From Mya arenaria (lineage: Eukaryota; Mollusca; Bivalvia; Myida; Myidae): a stretch of DNA of 64,000 bases. Positions within the stretch are counted from its first letter, which is position 1. Each line of letters starts with the position of its first letter. The notes beneath the pieces are model-generated. The model was given only the letters and a program-made list of their open reading frames with translations. It did no database searches and was not told where the DNA came from. A program made the position numbers and the translations under genes. This document shows, piece by piece, positions 21,488 through 35,229 of this stretch. The stretch covers positions 69,400,219 to 69,464,218 of the forward strand of contig NC_069126.1 in the NCBI RefSeq assembly GCF_026914265.1, given 5' to 3'.

Positions 21488-21820
21488 AAAGAACATTGAT
21501 TTCCTTTGTTCCGGAAGTAAACCACTGTTCCCTGTTTCTTGCACGACAATACACGCTTAAGTCGTGGTCATCTTTCTGTACCTGTAGAGTGAGAATCCCA
21601 ATCGTCACGAGAAGATCACCGTCTGAAGTCGATGACGTATTTGTACCCGAGGTTATTTGTGTTTCGTTTCCGGTAGTAGAGTTTGTGTTGGCTTTGTACC
21701 AAGCCACAGTGGCTTGGGGATTTCCAGGTGAAGTCTGACACTGGAATGTGCCAACTGTGTTTACTATAACAGACACGGGGTTGACAATCGGCGAGGAAAT
21801 TACTGTCGACGTTATGCCAA
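21488..21820 (-). CDS. Gene L Ig domain a exon (most 5' exon found)
   Basis: A 333-bp phase 1-1 exon; acceptor TTGTTTTAG (start 21820), donor GTGAGTTG. The 111-residue Ig domain reads GITSTVISSPIV, GTFQCQTSPGNP (B Cys), ATVAWYKA (Trp) and DDHDLSVYCRARN (F Cys), ending EINVLC. It is the homologue of gene R exon 49595-49930, sharing the GITS start, SGT/TSS loops, GDLLV/GDLVV and VYCRA(R/K)N. The apparent start upstream (a GTG followed by hydrophobic residues) is the polypyrimidine tract before the acceptor, not a signal peptide. No V-like or signal-peptide exon of gene L was found in 21.8-31.3 kb, so the 5' end is missing or unrecognised. Confidence 0.88.
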
Positions 21821-23760
21821 CTAAAACAAAACATGCAAAACGTGTTACGGTCACTATGCATTAACCAAGAAACAGATGCTAGAAACCAAGATAATTGCAT
21901 TTATAATAAACTAACACCGTTGAATGAAACCGCACATCACGTATGAACTAAGTAATAGTTAGAACATGTTCCAAATGTTTTAAATTACAACGCATTTGCA
22001 CAAGGCTGGGTACCATAGTATGTGGTCTGCAATTCTTAACGATTAAAAGTGAAACTGATATTATGCGATTTAATTGCCTATAAATATTCCTAACTACTGA
22101 TTTTACACGAATTAGTTTTGACCACGTGATTAATTGTTTATCACTTTAGATCAAACTGGTTTACTTGATGATGCTCATTTCGCCTAAGACTTCAGTTGTT
22201 TCATGTTTCATTTCCATTTAATTTCAAATCTCCTTTATCAGTCCATGATATTTGCCATCCAAACTTATTATTCGGACAACGGCTACTGTCATCAGTGTTT
22301 ATGAACACCTCTGTGATAATGAACTAAAGCAAGCCATAATAAAATAAATCCCTAGTGTGTACTGCTGGTATCAAAATTCTAACTCATGTTTCTGAGAACA
22401 GTTATACTTGTATTTGCACATGTCTTGGTAGTTCAGACCTATCATTTGATTTAGTATTTAAAGTGTTAAGTATTGAGGTCCTTTAGTGAACTTTATTAAA
22501 TAATTATAAAAATATATTGTTTATAAAACTGCTAAAAATCGTTAGCTGAACTCATAGTTGATACAGAACTTTGAATCATATTAAGATACTTCAACAAAAT
22601 ATTACATAGTCGAATACTCGTATTGTTTTTATTACATACAATACAACATAATTAAGTCTACATATAATCTACAAATCGCACACAATTTATACAATCATGT
22701 ACTTAACACTAAAGGGGAAAATTTTACTCAGTCATTATGCTTGAAATATATTGACTGATAAGCTCCTCCCTAGTAACTGATACCGGTCGGAAAAGCTGTG
22801 TACGACCTAGCCTCTTTCCACTATATACTTATTATAAATTGAGGGTTGAATGATAAATAAAAACTATAATCACGTTGTCTGAAAGAATGACATAATGTAT
22901 GGTGCCAAAGAATTAATGAAATATATATCATTTCCTCCTACAAATCAACATATGTAAGTGAATGTGATCTGTGAACGAAATAGGTTTCATACGAAAAACA
23001 AGATTAAGTTGGCATATTTTCAGAGAATAAGGGCATTCAAAAACTAAAGAGGCTACTTGAATCTCAAAATATTAATTAAAAGTCATAAACGTCTATTTAA
23101 ATGCCTATAAGTTAACATGAATACGTTAATACGTTAATACATTTAGTTAAACATCATGTAAAACACTGAATGTTATTCATGCCAGCAAAAAGAGAGGTGT
23201 ACCTTTATAATAGAATCTTTAAATGTGTGGGGGGGTTTTAATGTTTCTTTTGATTTTATTACAAAAATGAGGATGTATTGGGCACTGATAATGTACAGAA
23301 GACTAGATTGGAAGCTCGCAAAACTGTATATCTACAAGCAAACGCATTGATTTATTACGTTTGGAAATCAGAAAGTATATTTAGAATTAATCAAATTAAC
23401 CATAATTATATACAGATTTGAATCTGTTATCGGTTGATAAGTTAATAGCATGTGTTATCTAGTTTCCTTAAGCTTTATCTTTACTTTATCGAAATTGACC
23501 ATCTGATTAATCATTTTGAGAAAATGCCTTATCAGTCCATGAAGTCACCAGGAAATGAACCATTTAATTAATCACCACTTAGCTGGCCATCATCCTTCCA
23601 GGGGCTATTTAGTGAATATGGATAATTAAAAGCACATTCCATGTACTAACAAATAATGCAATGGAGTCCTAATGTATGACCTATTTCATTAATATCGACC
23701 ATCGACCCAAACGATGTTTACAAATAGATAATATAAAATAACTGTTAGGCTTTAAGCTTT
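21821..23760. other. 5' flank or first intron of gene L, no exon recognised
   Basis: AT-rich sequence in which a signal-peptide exon and V-like exon of gene L would be expected, given the structure of gene R. I scanned minus-strand donors for an ATG plus hydrophobic run in matching phase and found none. Confidence 0.4.
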
Positions 23761-23783
23761 TGCTGATATTGTTCGTATATACA

Positions 23784-23811
23784 ATGATGATGATGATGAT
23801 GATGATGGTGG

Positions 23812-23873
<62 letters not shown>

Positions 23874-23892
23874 TTGGTGGTGGTGGTGGTGG

Positions 23893-23949
<57 letters not shown>
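23784..23949. repeat. (GAT)n microsatellite with a GGT block
   Basis: A trinucleotide array of GAT on the plus strand, interrupted by a TGG/GGT run at about 23873-23894. Met, Ile and Thr/Val homopolymer translations on the two strands are artefacts of the repeat. Confidence 0.95.
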
Positions 23950-23950
<1 letters not shown>

Positions 23951-26900
23951 TGACTCGCTCAATTTCGATGATAAATTTTCATTTAATTTGGAAACACAAA
24001 TATAATTGTTAATTTTCAATAGCTTTTTAAAAATCGTTTACATATTTTCGAAGGAATATCTATAAGTTACGGGGTTTGAAGATAAATCGATATCAAATAT
24101 ATATGGTGCAAAGGGAGCCACATTGGATGATCGAACCCGATTTGTTTGCTTGCGTCCCGTATATTATATATAGGGTCAACGTCTTACCCGGTATTTTTTT
24201 TCTTTAGTCATAAGTCATTTTGGTAAAATGTTTAGTGCATCATGATACAACAAATTCAATTGCTACAATTCATTGTGCTTTATGATTTATATGTTACAGG
24301 TACAATGACGGATTAAAAAGAAAGAGTGTTATTGCTGGACCATTATTTCGGTAATTATTTTTTGTTTTCTGATTTTATTGCTTAACATTTAACATTCGAA
24401 AGCAATATGTCATAACAATAATTGACACATTGACACGTGTTTATTTTCGGAGTATTTTTAGTAGTCAGATAACTCGTTATTAAAGAGGATTATCGAACTT
24501 GACTTGTTTCCCTGTGTAGTATCTGTACTTCTTGGAAATTGATAAGTGACCTCACATGGTTAGTTACGCCACCTTTTTAGATTGAAATACATTTATTTCA
24601 GAATCCTTAAGATTGCCATGGAATGCTATCTTTTGAAGTGACTGAAGAATGTAACGTGGATATTTTTTGTAAACACACTTTCGAAAACCTACATATAAAC
24701 AATAAAATAAAATGACTGTACATGTAATTCCCCTCCCAGAATGTATTGCATCCTCAGACTTACCATATTAACACCTAAATGATCGACTCGTACACCAAGT
24801 TTTGACATTATTCTGAACATTATGCTATATGTTGACTCAGTAAATACCCCTTTATCGTTAATTTGACTAGATATCACAGTGTAGTATACATTTAGAAAAG
24901 TTTCAGATTTAAATTCCTGAATCGAACTCAACATATAATTATTGAAAACATGCACTACTTTTAGGATTGTTGTAGGTACCACTCAGTATGCCACTTTGCT
25001 GAAGTAAGGTACAGCATGTTAAAAAATGTGAAACGTATCCATAATCTGTGGTGCCTTTAGCATATTTTGGTTAACAGTGTATGGAACTACTCGAACGTAT
25101 TGGGTGTACTACGAATGTTGGTATGTTTTGTTATTATTATTTTTCTTATCGGTTTTAAACAGCAAATAAAGTCATAATGCTAAATATTACGTTATGGCAT
25201 GACACTGGGAATATAATAAATCAATTATGCTTAAGGGTAACAATCACTAATGGGCAACTTTGCAAAGGCATCTGGACCATCAACTTCATTACCACTACCA
25301 TTATATGGTTCTGTATGCAATTTTAAATAGAAAAAAACGGGTTGAATTTAAACGTTACCGGCAAATAACGACTTCTTCCTGTAGTTTTTTTTTGTATCAT
25401 TGTTTCGATATATTGAACCAGTGTGGGAAAATAACAGCAAGGACGGTATCATTATGGGTTCTGTTAATTGTTTATAAACAAATATAACATTTTCTACATA
25501 AACAATAAGATTTCAAAAAACAGCATAAAATATATGCAATTGAAGCAATACATAATCCCTTTTGAATTTTAGAGATCAGTATTATTCAAACGTTGATTTC
25601 TTTCATCCGAAAAGTAATTTTCGGTTTTAAACAATAAAAGTCCTAGCAGAAATGGTAAATACATCAGTTTACTTGTATCAACTTTATAACAATACCAAAA
25701 TCTTATACAAACTACATTTTCCAAAATAATATATAAATGATCTACGATACATATCTTAATTGCCTTATGCTACATTAGCCATTTCTCTTCATTTTGATCA
25801 ATTTCTTCAACAGAATAGTTGAGATAAGTGATACGAAAATACGAAAACAACAACACAATAAAAAAAGTTAATCAAATATGGTTCCAGCAGGTGCTTAAAC
25901 TCACACCTAACATTCACATTAACATTAAAACTATGCCTCATTGTAAACTATTTACTGGAGGTTTTTCACTTGGGATTGTCATTCTTAAAACAACCAAAAC
26001 TACGTGTAGAAGGAAAGAAATTGTACCTGAAATTGAATGAAAATATATAACCATCCACGACGTAAAAACACAACGTTCAGAAAAACCTGTTTTCATTTTA
26101 ACTTCAATGTATACACTCCAAACTGCATGTATTGATACGTGTAACATCAAGAGAATAATTATTCGCTCCCTCCCCGAAGTTTAAACGATGTATATAGTCG
26201 TATTTTAAATCTAAATTTTCCTTGTTTTGAGGTAGATTCAGATGTAAATATTTGTATCGATATTTTAAATTTGCTAAAATCTAAATTTAATTTCAGAATT
26301 CATTCATCGTATGTATCGTTATCTTTACAAAAAATGATTAAATCGTATCTCCGATTCATTATTATACATATGTAGAAAGAAATACCCAAGTTATTACCGG
26401 TTATGATCAATTAATTAGTGTCATATTAACTGCGTCATATAATACGGGCTTGAAGTCAGTCTTAAGTCCGTTTTTACGGTTCGCATGAATAGACTACTTA
26501 CTTTCCTTGCGGGAGTGATGGCTATCTTTGTTTTGAGAAACCACTGAGCCATGCAATGAGAACCAGAAAAACTTGTCATCAACATATGACTTACACAAAT
26601 ATCTGTGCAAACAATTACAAAAAAGAGAGTGCCACGATATGTTTTCAAATCTTTGTAGAATTGAGCGATGCTATTGTTGTTGTGGTTTATATCTTAATTA
26701 AATTATTTTATTCATCGGCCTTGTCATACGTAGCATAAAGACAAACATATACACATGTACAATCTAGAGAAAAGGATCAAAACGAAGATAACAAAAAACA
26801 TCTTAAAAACCTTAGCAAAAGTGCGTAGTTTGTGACAGACATGTGTACAGCTTACATTGCAGATGACACAAGATATTGATACTGTTGAATTTATCAAATT

Positions 26901-27470
26901 AGTATTTAAGTTAACTGTAAAGTTTGATTTTGTTTTATGGAATATTACAAAATATTTTAAGGGAAATTATTTACAGACGACATACACTGACAAGGCAAAT
27001 AAAGGTAAAACGATTTTTTGTCATAAACAATGTTAAAGTAATCTTAGTGACTTTCATAAATCGAAAACAAGAGTCGTTGTATATTTTCGAGAACAGAATG
27101 AGAAAGTTAAAGAGGGCGTAAGAGAAAGAAAGAAGATCTGATGTGCTTGATCACTGGAAGTGAAATCTTTTCGACCTTAAAATAAAAAGGTGAACTGCAT
27201 GGAACAAAGTCTTATTTTGCTCTTTAGTCAGAACAGAATCAACGTATAATACATGGCGAAGCATTACGTCAGTCGAATCTTTTTAACCGACTTTAAGTAA
27301 GCTTTAAAGCCATAAACAGTGTCAATTATTTGTGCTTCCCCTGGGATACTTAAACATGCTAAGATTGTTGACGGAATGAAATCATTTATACATATTACGT
27401 GTGTGTGTACGAATATAAGAAATGTTGGATGAGTTTATAAGTGATCTTATTTAGGCTTGACGGAGGTTTA
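23950..27470. other. Intergenic region, no supported gene
   Basis: AT-rich. Open stretches at 24689-24982 (-), 25938-26150 (-), 26421-26648 (-) and others lack domains, and at least one has no true ATG. One of them, 26421-26648, ends near a good donor (AAA then GTAAGT) and has a hydrophobic run, but its start is TTG, so I do not call it a signal-peptide exon. Confidence 0.4.
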
Positions 27471-27479
27471 AGGAATGAA

Positions 27480-29290
27480 ACTTGAAGGATAATCAATAGA
27501 GCGACTTTTTTTATTTTCTACATGAGTGAAAGCTTGTGTTTTTCTCGCCTTGTATCTAAACTCTCCAAGCCAAATTAAATGTGAAGTAGTCGCAGAGCAA
27601 TGAGGCGAGTCAAACAAGTCACAATATGTTCACTTTGTTTCCAGTTTTGTCAATATATTTTTTTCATACTGTGTACAATTTTTCCAGATGACATCCGCAT
27701 ACTCCAAGATTGGCCTAATGAAATAAAGTTAAATAACCTCCGGAGACCTCCTATTAAGCTAAAAGCATAGACGTTTATGATTTCAACTCTAGACCATTTT
27801 TTTTTTAAATTACTAAAGTTAATTTTAGTATGCCAATTGCCTTCATCAGAAAGAAAAATACCCAGGTGTTTGTGAGATTAAACCAACGGGATATCAGTGT
27901 CAAACATATACACAGGCGGAAGAATGGGTGTGTTCATTTACCGATATATGACCATTGATCTAAATTTTATGGGATTAAACTTTAAAGTTTGTTTGTAGTC
28001 TTAAATCTGCAGTCTGGGTTAGTATATTATAACAAATAGACAGCAAATAATTTGATATTTGAATCTAACTCGCTTTCCTAAAATATCATCATTAATGTGA
28101 AACAAGAAACAAACGAGGACCCAGAATTGAGCCCTGAGTAATTAAAGCTTTGATTGGTTTTAATGCTAAATCTGCTTCTGGAATTACGACACACTGACGC
28201 CTATTTTCTAAGTAGTCTAAAAACCAAGACGGAAAGCGATCACACAAACCTGCTTTTACGAGTTTATAAAATATACTACGGCGCCAAAAAAACCTATCTC
28301 TTATGACCATTGTGGAGAGCTTGCCAAAAAACAATTATAGAGGTAGGTAAGCTGGTAAGAATCACATAGAACTAGTAGAATGCCGGATTGAAATCGGGTA
28401 AAGAAACATGCATCACTGAGTAAAGTATTTGTTTAACTATAATTCTTTCAAAGATTATATTTACGAGAGGGATAATACGATAATTTGATGGTTTGGAAGG
28501 ATCCCTCTTTTAAAAACAGCGCAAGCATTTGCATATTATTATAATGAGGACAACACAAGAAGTTAACGAAGCCTGGAAAACATTACAAAAAGGTTGGCTA
28601 AATTTTGCAGAGCCTTCAAGTAGAATACGGTTATCAGTGCCATCAGGACTGGGGCTATACCAACCGATGGACTACTTATAGCATCTTTAACTTCGGAATT
28701 TATGATAACAATGGAATCAAGTTAAGCATCATCAGTAATTGAATCAAATTGAAGTAATACTAGAAGCGTCAACGCAGATCTGAAGGAAAAAAAACATCAT
28801 TGAGGATATCAGCCTTGCCGTGGTCGTCTGCAACGCACTGAACATGTAGTGGGTTTAGTAGTGCGGGAATGCCTTGTGATTTTACCGGAGTGATAAATGA
28901 TTTATGAGTTTTTAACCGATCCCTAGAACTCACTTCATTAGATTTGAGTTTCGAAGAAATTGAATCAAAATATTTTGATTTTGAACTCCGGATCAGAGCG
29001 ACAACTTTATCACGCAAGCCGCAAATCCAAGTCCAATGTATTGTATTCAATATTCTACGACGAGTGAACTTCTTTACCGTTTTATGATATCGATATATTC
29101 CAACGACATAGTAATGAAAACGAATGTTTTGCTCGAGGAAAGGCTCGCCAAACCAACTATGGATTACGAAGTTTGAGTTAGAAACAAATAAGAGATCGAT
29201 AATTAACGAATAATTATCTATGAAGTGGGTTGGAAACTGAAATGCATTGTTACAGTCATTCCAGAAATTGATGCTGCAACTCACAGTGTA
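27480..29290 (-). mobile_element. Decayed CR1-like LINE (endonuclease end plus reverse transcriptase)
   Basis: Minus strand. 28769-29284 encodes the end of the endonuclease and linker (DLLFVSNSNFVIHSW, LRDKVVALIRSSKSKYFDS, SSRDRLKTHKSFI, DDHGKADILND). 28092-28334 encodes reverse-transcriptase palm motifs (WFLDYLENRRQCVVIP and QGSILGPRLFLV). The 27.48-27.75 kb region gives the thumb/C-terminal RPILEYADVIWKNCT segment. Stops and frameshifts separate the pieces, the FADD catalytic box region is lost, and the upstream endonuclease core is not recognisable. The element is dead. Confidence 0.8.
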
Positions 29291-29840
29291 CCACTAAAGA
29301 ACAGACCTCTTGTTGTTATTTCCGATATTTTGCTGCTTTTCATAAAATTGATGTCTTCAATATATTTCTTTGTATATGCGTGTTGCAAATACACAACTTC
29401 AGCTTGAAAATGACGCATGTGGCACCAACATAAATGTGCAAAATGATGCCTATGAGCTCTATTTACATAAATAAAAGGCCAATGTAAGTGTACAAAAGGT
29501 AGCAAAAGACCCTGTCGCAAACAATAGGGGTTCATTTTGAACCAACCACAAATCATATTCATGCTTTGAGTCAACAAAGATAACGTGGAACCTTTGCTGG
29601 ATACGTCAAGTCTGATATTCTTGTTATATTTAAACTAGTTTTATCTTAGTATACAAAACAGAATGATAAGCTGAACCTTAAGGTTATACATACTTTTACT
29701 TCAATTTAGTTTACTAAAGCAATGGGATGGAATATTTAATGGCATTGAAAGCAGAATTAATAATTTAATGTAAATACATGTTTATTTATGACTATAGCTT
29801 AATTTAAATAAATCAAAATTGTATAAAGCGTAAGTTATTA
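29291..29840. other. Spacer between LINE and SINE
   Basis: Long open stretches on both strands at 29225-29577 adjoin the LINE and may be its unrecognisable 5' part. No other feature seen. Confidence 0.35.
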
Positions 29841-29849
29841 CAACATTAT

Positions 29850-30035
29850 ATTAATCCCTTTCGTTGGCTCGATGCTAAGCGAGAGTGTGGTCTTGTGTTG
29901 TGGGTCAAACCAGAGTACCCTGAGGGAACTCACTTGTCCGGCTTGGTGACCACAAACAAAACTCACATGAGCCCAAGCCGGGAATCGAACCTTGGTAAAA
30001 GCGAGCGCGCTAACCACTGCGCTTACGGGACAAAG
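29850..30035 (-). mobile_element. tRNA-derived SINE
   Basis: Read on the minus strand from 30035, a tRNA-like head contains a box A (TAAGCGCAGTGGTTAGCGC, 30007-30025) and an excellent box B (GGTTCGATTCC, 29981-29991), the internal RNA polymerase III promoter. A body with TTCCCTCAGGGTACTCTGG follows, resembling the Nin-type conserved central domain of some invertebrate SINEs. The head shares the tRNA-like CCCGTAAGCG start. No A-rich tail was delimited. As a pol III element it could be transcribed, but no true tRNA cloverleaf end is present. Confidence 0.7.
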
Positions 30036-31230
30036 TTTAAGAGTCCGAGAAAAGGGTTTGTATTGCCCTGGCTCCCAAGTTTAAAACTACTGAACACCTG
30101 TACTACTTGAGTGCACCGTTGGCATTTATTGAAGATTTTTTTAGCTTGGTTCCAAATGTTTTATGGGATTGGAGTTAAATGTGTGTCCAATCATGCAGGT
30201 ACATTATTTTAAAAAAAGGCAAAGAAAGGCCCTTTTTCTGGCATTCTAATTGCAAACATTCAATAAATTACACTAAACTTTAATTAGGTCAGCGTTGCAT
30301 GTTTAAGTAAAGGAGTAGTTTTCAGACACTTTGATTAATGATGACAACCTAAATTGTTCATATAAACACCCACTTAGCCTTTTATTTAGTTCCTGATTTT
30401 GGAATTTAAGCACTTGCCAGTTCGGGGTTGTAAACATTAATGTTTCTGCCTTTGCGTACGGTTTAGTTCGCAGCTGGCAGATTCTTTCGAAAAGAATAGT
30501 GACAGTATGTCAAATATATTACATTTTATGCTAGTGATAACCTGGTCCCACATGTACATCGCTTTTTGGGAGAAACCTCCTCCATTAAAGATACTGAATA
30601 AACCATTTTGGGCCATTTCTGCAACTACCTACGTCACACCGTTTTGCCGTATTTCATACGTCCGTGTAACTATGTACCGGAAAAACTTATAATAGCTTCC
30701 TCCTTGCAGACTTTCACGTCCGGTGTCTTGCAGTATCCAATGTAGCTTGGCTTTCATACATACTTTTAATGACGCACTTGCTTGTGTTTTACCTTTTACA
30801 GAGCATAAGATCGAAACACCCTAAAGCTGCGCTTCCTGAAAATTGCTTTTCCGATTTTTAAATTTGATTGTCAATAATATTTTGGACGAAATGGTATTGA
30901 TGACATAATACTGATACCAGGCAGTTTCTGAAAAAATGAAAACCGTTTTTAGAATTTAGACCTATTAAATCTAACGTTTAATTGTCTATAACGTAGGGGA
31001 AATACTTTCAGTTAATTTAAAATTATCCAAATTGTTTTAACATCCCTTGCACCCTTGAAGGAGAAATTTTACTACTAGTTACTTTTTATTTCCTCATCTT
31101 AGTAATTAATTTATACTTCAAACATAACACTATTGTTATTACAATACGCCGTTTGGTTAAAGCGCCACAATAAGTGAGTTATATCAATTTTAAAATGCAC
31201 AATACACATCTTTCTGGGTTTAAGTGCAGC
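30036..31230. other. Intergenic region upstream of gene R
   Basis: AT-rich with no recognised exon or repeat. It includes the presumed promoter of gene R at its right end. Confidence 0.4.
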
Positions 31231-31260
31231 TGTGTACGGTATAACATAAGTTTACAGTAG
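31227..31260 (+). promoter_or_regulatory. Possible core promoter of gene R
   Basis: A TATAAC (31240-31245), preceded by an E-box CAGCTG (31227-31232), lies about 60 bases before the start codon, compatible with a short 5' UTR. Such motifs are common in AT-rich DNA, so this is only a candidate. Confidence 0.2.
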
Positions 31261-31301
31261 TAAACAAGCACAATTCATTTCACGACGTGGTTTCGTGAAG
31301 A

Positions 31302-31368
31302 ATGGATATGTCATTCGGATTATTTCTGTATTTAGTGTCTGTCTGGATTATTGCACAAATGATGTCTA
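31302..31368 (+). CDS. Gene R exon 1: signal peptide
   Basis: ATG in a reasonable context (GAAGAATGG) opens 22 codons encoding MDMSFGLFLYLV followed by SVWIIAQMMS, a classical hydrophobic signal sequence. It ends in phase 1 at donor GTAAGTTA. The split codon is completed as Ser by the V-domain exon at 35230. Phase and content both fit a first coding exon of an IgSF receptor. Nothing else nearby offers a better start. Confidence 0.8.
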
Positions 31369-34300
31369 GTAAGTTAAAGCTGTAATTCAATTACATAAAC
31401 TGATAAGTATTGTTATTTCCAAGTATTTATTTTTTACAGTTTCTTATCTATAAGTTATAATAATTGAATGTACACTGTCCGTCATTGAACCTTGTACTGA
31501 ACATAAGACAATACTTTTATAGCTTTCCTCCATTAAAAAGTATTAGATGTATGTTACTCTTCACTATCGACAAATATGCTTTTCACGACTAGTTATTAAA
31601 ATGCATTCCGTTTTAAGAAAAAATGACAACGCATGACCCCACCCCAAAAACATATTAACGGAAATCTATTTTTACGGATCATGTTATAGTTTTATAGGTA
31701 CCGTGACAACAACCGCTATACTAGACAAATTAGATTTGCGCAGTGTAAGGTGTTCATATGTTAATTTCTTTGTTTAACTGTTTGAAATTGTATATGTTAT
31801 TTACATTAGATATCAAATCGTAATATTATTTTAAAGGTGATGAACCTCTTAGCGCTAAATAAATGAAAAGGAAACCCGCCTGATGTCCTTTAGACCCCAA
31901 CAACAATACTTAATTCAAAATGTGGAGATTTATAGAAAAGCATGCTCATTCATCTACATAAAAGTCCATTTATGAACTAGACCTTCAAATATACAATACA
32001 CACATATAGCCAAGTCATTGGAAACTATATAGATCTCACTCTAATTTGCAATTATCAAATAGAGTTTGTTAACAAAAAACAAATATAGTATAAAAAGGTG
32101 TACTTTTCACAGAAAGACATTTCCTAACAAAGTACATGAAACAAACCAATTTCAACTAGGGAAAACAATGTTTAAACGTTTCTTTTATATATTTACTTCT
32201 GGAAATAGCAATTTAAACACAAAACAATCGATTTTAAATTTCGAATATCTATGTGTTTTTAGATTGTTCAGATACTGTAATCATTAAAGATGATTCTTAA
32301 ATGTATAATGCCTTAATATCGTGACTCAAATAAAATGACACCTATTAACCATGCGTATAAACACATGTTTTTTTTGGTGCCTAGGACATTTAATTGTAAA
32401 AGGCGCAAATACAAATAGAAATTAACTTTTTGACTATGTGTGAATCGTCCAAAATTACCCACAAGCGTCATATTCTGGTAGTTAAAGGTCAAACGGTCAA
32501 TAAATGGTAACGATTTAGGAAAATGAAGTCATAAATAATACGACAAGAAACGAATATATATATATATTTGCATAGTCAATATATAATTTATATTAAATCT
32601 AACATTAAACATCTCATTTAATCCACAAAACATAATTTACATGATACAAAACAGAACGTGATAGAGAGAATGCATAAAGACATACTTTATACAATAAAAG
32701 TTATGCTTGTATCGGTATATAAACATACATCCTTTAATTAATGTATGCAGAATAACTATCAATATCAAATACATGAAACAAAAGGAATAACAAATAAAAA
32801 CACATTTATATGACTATATAAAACATATTTCAAACGAGTTTTTGAATATATAATTTAACACGGTTTACGGGTATTTTTTTCATTTATCTCGTTCAAACTT
32901 TAGAGAATATAGACTAGGAAATGAAAAAGCATGATTTGTGCATTGTACAAGTTTATTCGACTATCAATAGATATCACTTTTTAATTTAATTTTGATTTTT
33001 GTGTGCGGACCAAATTCTCTTCTAAAAAAGACACTCTTTAAATCTGTTGCAATAGTTCGAATCACATTGCCAAATACTGCACAAAAATATTTCCGTTTGC
33101 GTAATTGGCACCATTTGATTAGCATGTTTATTTTGTACCTGGATCTCGATGTTTTTTACAGTTATCATATATTGTAATATATGTAACATAATGTTCGTTA
33201 CCAAATAATTATGGTTGTTGTTTGTAATTATAAAAAAAACGTTTAAGTTTTTTTATACATGTCTAAGCAAGTTTTTGATATATATTTCTAAATACAGCAG
33301 GAGCCAATTTATTATATGATTTTGTTTTAATGTTTCTATCATTTTGGACTTGTTGACTAACTAAGTATCTGGACACTTTTTGGTTTGCTGTTATTGGTAA
33401 CATTTGTATTTGGAGGACTTGCAGGACTGGATAAATTGCATTTAGTTGCATTTTGTTTGATTGCTCGATGGCGTTAATTAAGGACCAAAAGTGCTGACTT
33501 GTTTTCCAAATTATGTAATTTTACTGATCATCACGTATAGTTTTGTTGACAATAATACATAAGGTTAATTTTGAGTAATATCGCTTTGCGATCCCTGTGT
33601 TGGGAAGGCATATGCCACTCCAACTTTAAGATTCTATCTAATTCCAATTGAAAGGTAAGCATATAAAGGTTCAAATAACTGAATTGGTATTTTTTCATAG
33701 ATATTGACCTAATGTGTAGACAATACGGTATTATATCGATAAAAACTTACACAATTAAGTTAATTTAAAAGTTGAATATTTCCGTTTCACTTTTAAACCG
33801 ATTCATATTTCCGAATCACTGTGTGGAACTGTCTTATCGTGTAACGACGCTGTTTACTGATAACGTCCTCGTTATCTTTAGATTTTTTTTCCGTAAAGAT
33901 TTTAAATATTTTCGGAATTGTTTTATAAAAAACAGATGCATGTACTTCTGGGTTTTTTTGTGTACATAATGATTTTGTTTTATTTAACAAACGATTTACT
34001 ATAGGTTGTTATTAATTTACAATTATTAGTAAACTGGGATAAATAACTTAATCTTTAAATATTAAACTTTTAATATCCCGAATCAGATTCTCACTTTAGA
34101 GCTACGTATATACTGAGTCTATCTTTGTGTTACCATGCTTACATAATTTGGAGACGTGGAGGACATTAATTGATCTATTGAACGTACGCTGGACATTTCC
34201 GAGCCAGAATTTAGCAAGATGAGAACTTTTAGATCAATTATTAGCATAACATTATAGACATTCAATAGTCATGAAATAAATATGCAAGGGTTGACTAAAA

Positions 34301-35229
34301 CTGTTTTTCCCTGACCTATTTTACATGCAGATTGTATATGTATATGTTTCGTTACAAATGACATCAAAGCATTTTTAAGATTACGGTATAATAACATTTT
34401 TAAAACAAAGCTTAATTACAATTTATCAAACGGAACAAAATTGGTGCATGTTCGTTAAAAATATTTTTTATTACTTCTAGTATATTTCAAAGAAATAAGA
34501 AAGAATATATGTTAATAAAGAAAATGTGTCACATTTTTTGTAAGGAGTCTTCAGAAATTTAGTTGAAATTTATATGCAAAATTGAACAATTTCGTTTGTA
34601 TTCAAATATCATCATTTTTATTAAAGGTATAAAGTGTGTGTTTACATCATATTTAAATAAATATGCACATTGTTCTAAAGGAAATGTGCACTTGCAACAT
34701 TTAAATATGCCAGTTTAATGTTGGTTTGCGTTAATGTAAATGGCACCACATTAGCATTTGAGAATATACGTAAGCATAAACACATCTTAGATGCATCGCG
34801 TTTACATAAAACAAAACAAAAAACACATAGATACTATAAAAATATGCAGATGATCTGTTCAAGACCAAAAAAACAATACAATGACATTTGTTGGCACTAG
34901 TAACAGATATAATGGTTAAGTTAGTGGGTAACCTATAATGCAAGTATTATTTCATTCTTAAAAGAAATGGCTATTTTCTTTTCTTTTACATGTCTAAGTT
35001 ACTTCTGCTGATGATGATGATAAGGATGCTGCTGCTCCTGCTGTTGTTGGATGAAAGAATCGATTAAAACTTCAACGATATAAAACTTTACTTTTCCCTA
35101 CCAGGATTTGTTTAATATATTTCTTCATTGCAGCCCATGTTAACTGATATATGCAACATGTTTCTTTTTATTATAATTTTGATTCAATTCCATTTATATA
35201 TAAGTAGCATAGTCTTATTTAATTTTCAG
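31369..35229 (+). other. Gene R intron 1
   Basis: About 3.86 kb of AT-rich intron. The only repeat noted is a short TA run near 32558. Overlapping open stretches on both strands (33.0-33.2, 33.77-33.99 and 34.7-34.9 kb) have no recognisable domains. Confidence 0.5.

Noticed and set aside
21821..21854. Apparent signal peptide in front of Ig-a (hydrophobic residues after an in-frame start)
   Set aside because: The start is GTG, and the hydrophobic residues come from the TTTTGTTTTAG polypyrimidine/acceptor sequence. It is intron read-through.
23760..24019. Long ORFs of Met/Val and Ile/Thr on opposite strands
   Set aside because: Products of the GAT microsatellite, not genes.
26421..26648. Candidate signal-peptide exon for gene L (hydrophobic run, GTAAGT donors)
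   Set aside because: The apparent start is TTG and no ATG precedes the hydrophobic run in that frame; the phase does not clearly match the phase-1 Ig-a exon.
29850..30035. tRNA gene
   Set aside because: Boxes A and B are present, but no acceptor stem or proper anticodon arm is visible and the body continues as a SINE.
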